NCBI GenBank assembly: GCA_937889855.1
Contig: CALBYK010000156.1
Location: 1-9,811, forward strand
Source of the DNA: an uncultured Prevotella sp.
Lineage (GTDB): Bacteria; Bacteroidota; Bacteroidia; Bacteroidales; Bacteroidaceae
Reading direction: 5' to 3'
Length of the DNA stretch: 9,811 nt
Every line of letters begins with the position of its first letter. The stretch's first letter is position 1. Shown here in pieces: positions 6,619 to 9,811 of this stretch. The notes under the pieces are model-generated. The model searched no databases. It was not told where the DNA came from and saw only the letters and a program-made list of their open reading frames with translations. The position numbers and the translations under genes are program-made.

Positions 6619-7428
6619 TTATTGCCCGGCCGCTGGCTCTTTGCCTCCGTCAGATGGCTGTGCCATCTCGTTTGGTGTGGGCCCGTCAGGTACTGGTTGC
6701 TGCATGTATCCGTCGGGAGGACCCTGCGGTGTCTTCATGCCGTTCATGATGGCCTGGTTCTCCTGTGCCTTTTGGTAGTAGTCCTTCACGTAGGCGTCGT
6801 TCTTGAACTTGTCGGTAGCCTTGCTCATTATGTCTTCAATCCATGGCGTGAGCTCTGGGTAGGGATTGCCTATTGTGACCATGAAGAATACTCCGGGTCC
6901 TAAAACGTTGTCGAAGTTCTCCGTGACGAAAGACGTGACGAGCTTGTCCTCCTGCTCGGAGAGGCGCTGCGCCTCGGCATTGAGCCGCTGGTTGACGACA
7001 TTCATGTCCTGTCCGTTCATTATGGCACGGTCGTGTGTGTGCACCAGCTCCGCCTCCTGGCTCTTGAGTTGGTTGTATTTGTTGAAGAACTTGAACAGCT
7101 CGTCGTTGAGTGGGGTGCCGCTGACGGTTTGCTGTGTGTTGTCTATCTTTATTGTTATGTCGCCTTTCTCTATGACCAGTGGCATCACGCTCTCATCGTC
7201 CATAAAGATGTTGGCCATGCGCACGGTGTCGAACGTTCCGCAGAACTGGAACTGGCCGTGCACGACATCGCAAGAGTCGATGTCCTTGAAGTCGTTGTTC
7301 TTCAACACCTTCAGATAGAGCATGCGTCCGTCGAGCGTTGAGACGTTGGACGAGCCTTGGATATTGTACTGGTTGGCGCACGATGCAAACACCAAAATTG
7401 TAAGAAAAGCGTATAATATTCTATTCAT
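6619..7428 (-). CDS. DUF4369-type outer-surface lipoprotein with Pro/Gly-rich tail
   Basis: A 269-residue secreted lipoprotein of unknown role. The signal peptide ends in the lipobox FASC, with C17 as the lipidated cysteine, after a hydrophobic stretch at 4-16. Residues about 22-115 have the beta-rich pattern of DUF4369, including the INIQG-like start, the G-x-F core after DSCDVVHG, and VIEKGDITIKID at 85-96. In Bacteroidetes this domain usually precedes a thioredoxin-fold domain in TlpA/ResA-like oxidoreductases. Here it is followed by a charged helical region (about 108-172), a short region to about 230, and a tail rich in Pro, Gly and Gln (232-269). No CxxC is present, so thiol-disulfide exchange is not expected. 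It has its own promoter box about 30 bases upstream and precedes pyrC by 65 bases. Confidence 0.75.
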   Translation of the reverse strand: MNRILYAFLTILVFASCANQYNIQGSSNVSTLDGRMLYLKVLKNNDFKDIDSCDVVHGQFQFCGTFDTVRMANIFMDDESVMPLVIEKGDITIKIDNTQQTVSGTPLNDELFKFFNKYNQLKSQEAELVHTHDRAIMNGQDMNVVNQRLNAEAQRLSEQEDKLVTSFVTENFDNVLGPGVFFMVTIGNPYPELTPWIEDIMSKATDKFKNDAYVKDYYQKAQENQAIMNGMKTPQGPPDGYMQQPVPDGPTPNEMAQPSDGGKEPAAGQ

Positions 7429-7457
7429 AAATTATTGTTCCCTCGTTTTGTATAAAG

Positions 7458-7466
7458 GCAAAGGTA
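7458..7466 (-). promoter_or_regulatory. Promoter -7 box of the DUF4369 lipoprotein gene
   Basis: On the minus strand this reads TACCTTTGC, a full match to TAnnTTTG. Transcription would start near 7453, with a leader of about 25 bases before the ATG at 7426-7428. No clear -33 TTG is seen. It lies between the lipoprotein gene and the end of the divIC operon, supporting a separate transcription unit. Confidence 0.55.
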
Positions 7467-7547
7467 ATATGTATTGTCGAATAACGGATGATTATGTGCG
7501 GGTTTTAAATTATGATTATCCTTATTTAGGAAAATTTTTCAACTCTC

Positions 7548-7568
7548 GACGGTGCGTCAAGCTCCGTC
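7548..7568 (-). terminator. Possible hairpin terminator of the divIC operon
   Basis: Read on the minus strand, arms GACGGAGC and GCACCGTC flank a 5-base loop, giving seven pairs and one A-A mismatch. The hairpin lies 8 bases after the TAG of the four-helix membrane protein gene. What follows is AT-rich, with a short TTTT about 13 bases on, but there is no immediate T-run, so intrinsic termination is uncertain. Confidence 0.35.
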
Positions 7569-7576
7569 AGCGTCTG

Positions 7577-7996
7577 CTATTCGTCTTTTGGCTCTTCCTT
7601 GTTCAGCTCTTTTGACAGGCGGTGCATCGTGTACATCTCGAGAATGGCCGCCACGAGCAGTATCAGCACCCACTTGTTGTATATCAAGTTGTAGTAGGTG
7701 ATGATGTCGGTGAAGGCGTCACGCACGAACTGGTAGGCACTGTCCACCATGAGCAAGCCGGAGAGCACGAAGAGTATGTCGGCAACTGTCATGATGCGCT
7801 TCAGGCGCCTTATCGTCATGCTGGCTCCCTCATAAGTCTCGCTCACCTGCATTGAGGCGAAGAGCAGGGCCCCCACAAGATATACCCAGCAGACCACTTG
7901 CTGTCCGAAGATGAACGCATAGCAGCCCGCTCCTACAACCATGAGCATTCCCCCTATGAGGAAGATGATGCTCTGGACTTTACTCATTTGTTTCAT
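7577..7996 (-). CDS. Small four-helix inner-membrane protein, function unknown
   Basis: A 139-residue protein with predicted membrane helices at about 7-28, 33-51, 68-88 and 108-124, so both ends should be on the same side. A short positively charged loop (TIRRLKRIM, 61-69) lies between helices 2 and 3, and the C-terminal tail (126-139) is highly charged. By the positive-inside rule this places the loop and termini in the cytoplasm. I do not recognise a named family. The start at 7996 overlaps the divIC stop by 17 bases; an alternative ATG at 7985-7987 (MSKVQ) would shorten the overlap to 8. The overlap implies translational coupling with divIC, so a link to division or envelope growth is a reasonable guess but no more. 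Confidence 0.75.
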   Translation of the reverse strand: MKQMSKVQSIIFLIGGMLMVVGAGCYAFIFGQQVVCWVYLVGALLFASMQVSETYEGASMTIRRLKRIMTVADILFVLSGLLMVDSAYQFVRDAFTDIITYYNLIYNKWVLILLVAAILEMYTMHRLSKELNKEEPKDE

Positions 7997-8315
7997 TGTT
8001 GATATTTGCTGGTTTTTCGTCGTCGCTAAGTACGTAAATGTCCTCGTCGTCGGCCTTCATGAAATAGCGTTCGCGTGCAATCTGCTCGTAGGCTTTGGAA
8101 TCGTGCCTGAGGTCCTTGAGCTGTTTGAGGTCTTCCTCGTTCTGCTTGTTGTAGCGCTGTATCTCATCGGTCAAGTCGCTGATTTGCATCTCAAGCTGGA
8201 CACGGTGCATAAAACTGTTCTCATCGACAAATCCCACGAGCAGTATGCCGACGACAATAGTTATAGCGTATTTGTAGTGGCTGACGAGAGCCATTATAAG
8301 TTTTAGACGACCCAT
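7980..8315 (-). CDS. divIC: Septum formation initiator, FtsB/DivIC family
   Basis: A 111-residue bitopic membrane protein of the FtsB/DivIC family, a component of the FtsQ-FtsL-FtsB divisome subcomplex that activates septal peptidoglycan synthesis. A short cytoplasmic N-terminus is followed by one membrane helix (about 16-31) and a coiled coil (about 37-69, with regular hydrophobic spacing in QLEMQISDLTDEIQRYN). The family's C-terminal block follows at 82-96 (ERYFMKADDEDIYVL), comparable to ERLGMVKPGE in FtsB. The open frame reaches back to a TTG at 8336, but that codon sits inside the promoter -7 box. The ATG at 8313-8315 (MGRLKLI) is therefore the likely start, with a leader of only about 14 bases. 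It is divergent from dnaX and overlaps the downstream membrane protein gene. Confidence 0.88.
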   Translation of the reverse strand: MGRLKLIMALVSHYKYAITIVVGILLVGFVDENSFMHRVQLEMQISDLTDEIQRYNKQNEEDLKQLKDLRHDSKAYEQIARERYFMKADDEDIYVLSDDEKPANINNETNE

Positions 8316-8332
8316 TGTTATGTAATTTGTAT

Positions 8333-8341
8333 GCAAACTTA
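8333..8341 (-). promoter_or_regulatory. Promoter -7 box of divIC
   Basis: On the minus strand this reads TAAGTTTGC, a full match to TAnnTTTG. Initiation near 8329 would give a very short leader (about 14 bases) to the ATG at 8315, and it rules out the upstream TTG at 8334-8336 as a start. Confidence 0.6.
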
Positions 8342-8386
8342 CTCATAATTTTTGGTTTTCATACATGAAAATAGAAATTTTTATAG

Positions 8387-8395
8387 TAAGTTTGC
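8387..8395 (+). promoter_or_regulatory. Promoter -7 box of dnaX
   Basis: TAAGTTTGC is a full match to TAnnTTTG and is identical to the divergent divIC box. Initiation near 8400 gives an AT-rich leader of about 28 bases before the ATG at 8429, with no Shine-Dalgarno sequence, as is usual in Bacteroidetes. No clean -33 TTG is seen at the expected distance. Confidence 0.6.
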
Positions 8396-8428
8396 AGTTG
8401 GTATCATTACAGAACACATTATATAAAT

Positions 8429-9811
8429 ATGGAAGACTACATAGTATCAGCCCGCAAGTACCGCCCGATGACGTTCGACTCGGTAGTGGGTCAGGCAGCC
8501 CTTACCACTACGCTGCGCAATGCCGTGAAGAGCGGCAAGCTGGCGCACGCCTACCTGTTCTGCGGTCCGCGTGGAGTGGGCAAGACCACCTGCGCCCGCA
8601 TATTTGCCAAGGCAATAAACTGTTTGCACCCCACAGCCGACGGCGAGGCTTGTGGCGAGTGCGAGAGCTGCCGCGCGTTCAACGAGCAGCGCTCCTACAA
8701 CATATTTGAGCTTGACGCCGCGAGCAACAACTCCGTGGAGCACATCAAGTCGCTCATGGAGCAGACGCGCATACCGCCGCAGGTTGGACGTTACAAGGTG
8801 TTCATCATCGACGAGGTGCACATGCTCTCGCAGGCGGCATTCAACGCCTTTCTCAAGACCCTTGAGGAACCACCGGCACACGTTATTTTCATCCTTGCCA
8901 CAACCGAGAAGCACAAGATTCTGCCAACCATCCTCTCTCGCTGCCAGATATACGACTTTGAGCGCATGTCGGTTGAGAACACAATAGCCCACCTTAAGTA
9001 TGTGGCACAGAAGGAGGGTATAACATATGAGGACGAGGCCCTGAGCGTAATAGCCGAGAAGGCTGACGGCGGAATGCGAGACGCGCTCTCCATATTCGAC
9101 CAGGCTGCAAGTTTCTGCCAGGGCAACATAACCTACCAGAAGGTGATAGAAGACCTCAACGAGCTTGACGTTGACAACTATTTCCGTATTGTCGACTATG
9201 CCATGGACAACAAGGTGAGCGACATTATGCTTCTTCTCAACTCAGTAATAGAGAAGGGATTTGACGGCGGCAACCTCATCAACGGCCTGGCGTCGCACAT
9301 GCGCAATGTGCTCATGGCTAAGGATGCCGTCACGCTGCCCCTTCTTGAGGTGAGCAAGCAGCAGAAGGACAAGTATGCCGACCAGGCGCGGCGCTGCCCA
9401 ACCAAGTTTCTGTATGCGGCGCTGAAGCTTCTCAACCAGTGTGACCTGTCCTACCGGCAGAGCAGCAACAAGCGGCTGCTCGTGGAGCTGACGCTCATAC
9501 AGGTTGCGCAGCTGACGCAGCCGGACGACACCTCGGATGGTGCGGGGCGTAGCCCCAAGCGACTGAAATCCCTGTTTAAACATCTTGTAATGTCCCGGAC
9601 AACGGCGGCTCGGCAGGTGGCTGCCCCGGGAAGAAACCTTGGTTATGCCTCGCTTAGAAACGCCGAAAAGGCTGTTGCCGTCGAGACAGAGGCCAGCGAC
9701 ACCAATGCCCTCAACTCGGCAATGATGGCAGCCACGGCAAGCATGACGCAGGCCGCCGCTGCACCGGCTGCCGCCGTACAGCCGGCTGCTCCGCGCAAGA
9801 AACTCTTGAAG
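8429..9811 (+). CDS. dnaX: DNA polymerase III subunit gamma/tau (3' end beyond window)
   Basis: The first 461 codons of the clamp-loader ATPase, which loads the sliding clamp and, as tau, couples polymerases to the helicase. The frame is open from ATG 8429 to the right edge. Walker A is GPRGVGKT at 46-53. The zinc site is C65, C75, C78 and C81. Walker B is FIIDEVHML with D128 and E129. LSRC at 169-172 carries the R171 arginine finger. The collar domain occupies about 245-360. After the basic GRSPKRLKSLF block (373-383) the sequence becomes low-complexity and Ala-rich (about 434-455), the linker towards the tau C-terminal domain. The E. coli-type slippery A-AAA-AAG heptamer is not present in the visible part, so there is no sign here of a programmed gamma-making frameshift; it could lie further on. 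Confidence 0.95.
   Translation, partial: MEDYIVSARKYRPMTFDSVVGQAALTTTLRNAVKSGKLAHAYLFCGPRGVGKTTCARIFAKAINCLHPTADGEACGECESCRAFNEQRSYNIFELDAASNNSVEHIKSLMEQTRIPPQVGRYKVFIIDEVHMLSQAAFNAFLKTLEEPPAHVIFILATTEKHKILPTILSRCQIYDFERMSVENTIAHLKYVAQKEGITYEDEALSVIAEKADGGMRDALSIFDQAASFCQGNITYQKVIEDLNELDVDNYFRIVDYAMDNKVSDIMLLLNSVIEKGFDGGNLINGLASHMRNVLMAKDAVTLPLLEVSKQQKDKYADQARRCPTKFLYAALKLLNQCDLSYRQSSNKRLLVELTLIQVAQLTQPDDTSDGAGRSPKRLKSLFKHLVMSRTTAARQVAAPGRNLGYASLRNAEKAVAVETEASDTNALNSAMMAATASMTQAAAAPAAAVQPAAPRKKLLK

Larger units (their letters stand above)
8332..8396. repeat. Perfect 12-bp inverted repeat spanning the divergent divIC/dnaX promoters
   Basis: The arms are TGCAAACTTACT (8332-8343) and AGTAAGTTTGCA (8385-8396), exact reverse complements separated by 41 bases. 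Each arm contains the -7 box of one of the two divergent genes, so the two promoters are rotationally symmetric. Part of the identity is expected, because both arms carry the same TAnnTTTG consensus. The match, however, extends through the two free positions (AG in both) and into the flanking bases on each side. Confidence 0.85.

Noticed and set aside
8447..8992. A 181-codon minus-strand frame antisense to dnaX
   Set aside because: The + strand here encodes Walker A, the zinc site and Walker B of DnaX; the antisense frame has no family resemblance.

Overview
The window looks like a core chromosomal segment of a Bacteroidales bacterium, probably Prevotella-like or Muribaculaceae-like. Evidence for this is the TAnnTTTG-type -7 promoter boxes upstream of several genes, AT-rich leaders without clear Shine-Dalgarno sequences, and a DUF4369-type lipoprotein with a short Bacteroidetes-style signal peptide. 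The protein variants also fit, for example DAGQEGE in topoisomerase III and a DnaX tail carrying GRSPKRLK. No RNA gene, insertion sequence, CRISPR array or prophage was seen.

Layout from left to right. Positions 1-327 hold a possible 3' end of an upstream + strand gene, then a degenerate 22-bp tandem repeat (about 5.5 copies) and a cluster of AGTGATAC-like words. The minus strand then carries topB (DNA topoisomerase III) with its own promoter. To its right lies a tight minus-strand gene set, transcribed in the order pyrC (dihydroorotase), a stand-alone methionine synthase reactivation-domain protein, a membrane-anchored metallophosphoesterase, and a PlsC-type acyltransferase. Gaps between these four are 27, 10 and 27 bases, so one operon is likely. 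Upstream of pyrC is a DUF4369-type lipoprotein gene with its own promoter.

Further right, divIC/ftsB (septum formation initiator) and a small four-helix membrane protein overlap by 17 bases and probably form a two-gene operon ending at a possible hairpin. Divergent from them on the + strand is dnaX (DNA polymerase III gamma/tau), which runs off the right edge. The divIC and dnaX promoters are mirror images: both -7 boxes lie in the arms of a perfect 12-bp inverted repeat.

The genes cover DNA topology and replication (topB, dnaX), division (divIC), pyrimidine synthesis (pyrC), cobalamin-dependent methionine synthesis (reactivation protein) and envelope or lipid work (acyltransferase, phosphoesterase, lipoprotein). 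No obviously novel system is present. The best leads are the detached MetH reactivation domain, the symmetric divergent dnaX/divIC promoter, the 22-bp tandem repeat, and the pairing of a multi-helix phosphoesterase with an acyltransferase. Three starts differ from the longest open frame: the phosphoesterase (start at 4371), divIC (start at 8315, not the upstream TTG), and possibly the four-helix protein (7987 instead of 7996).
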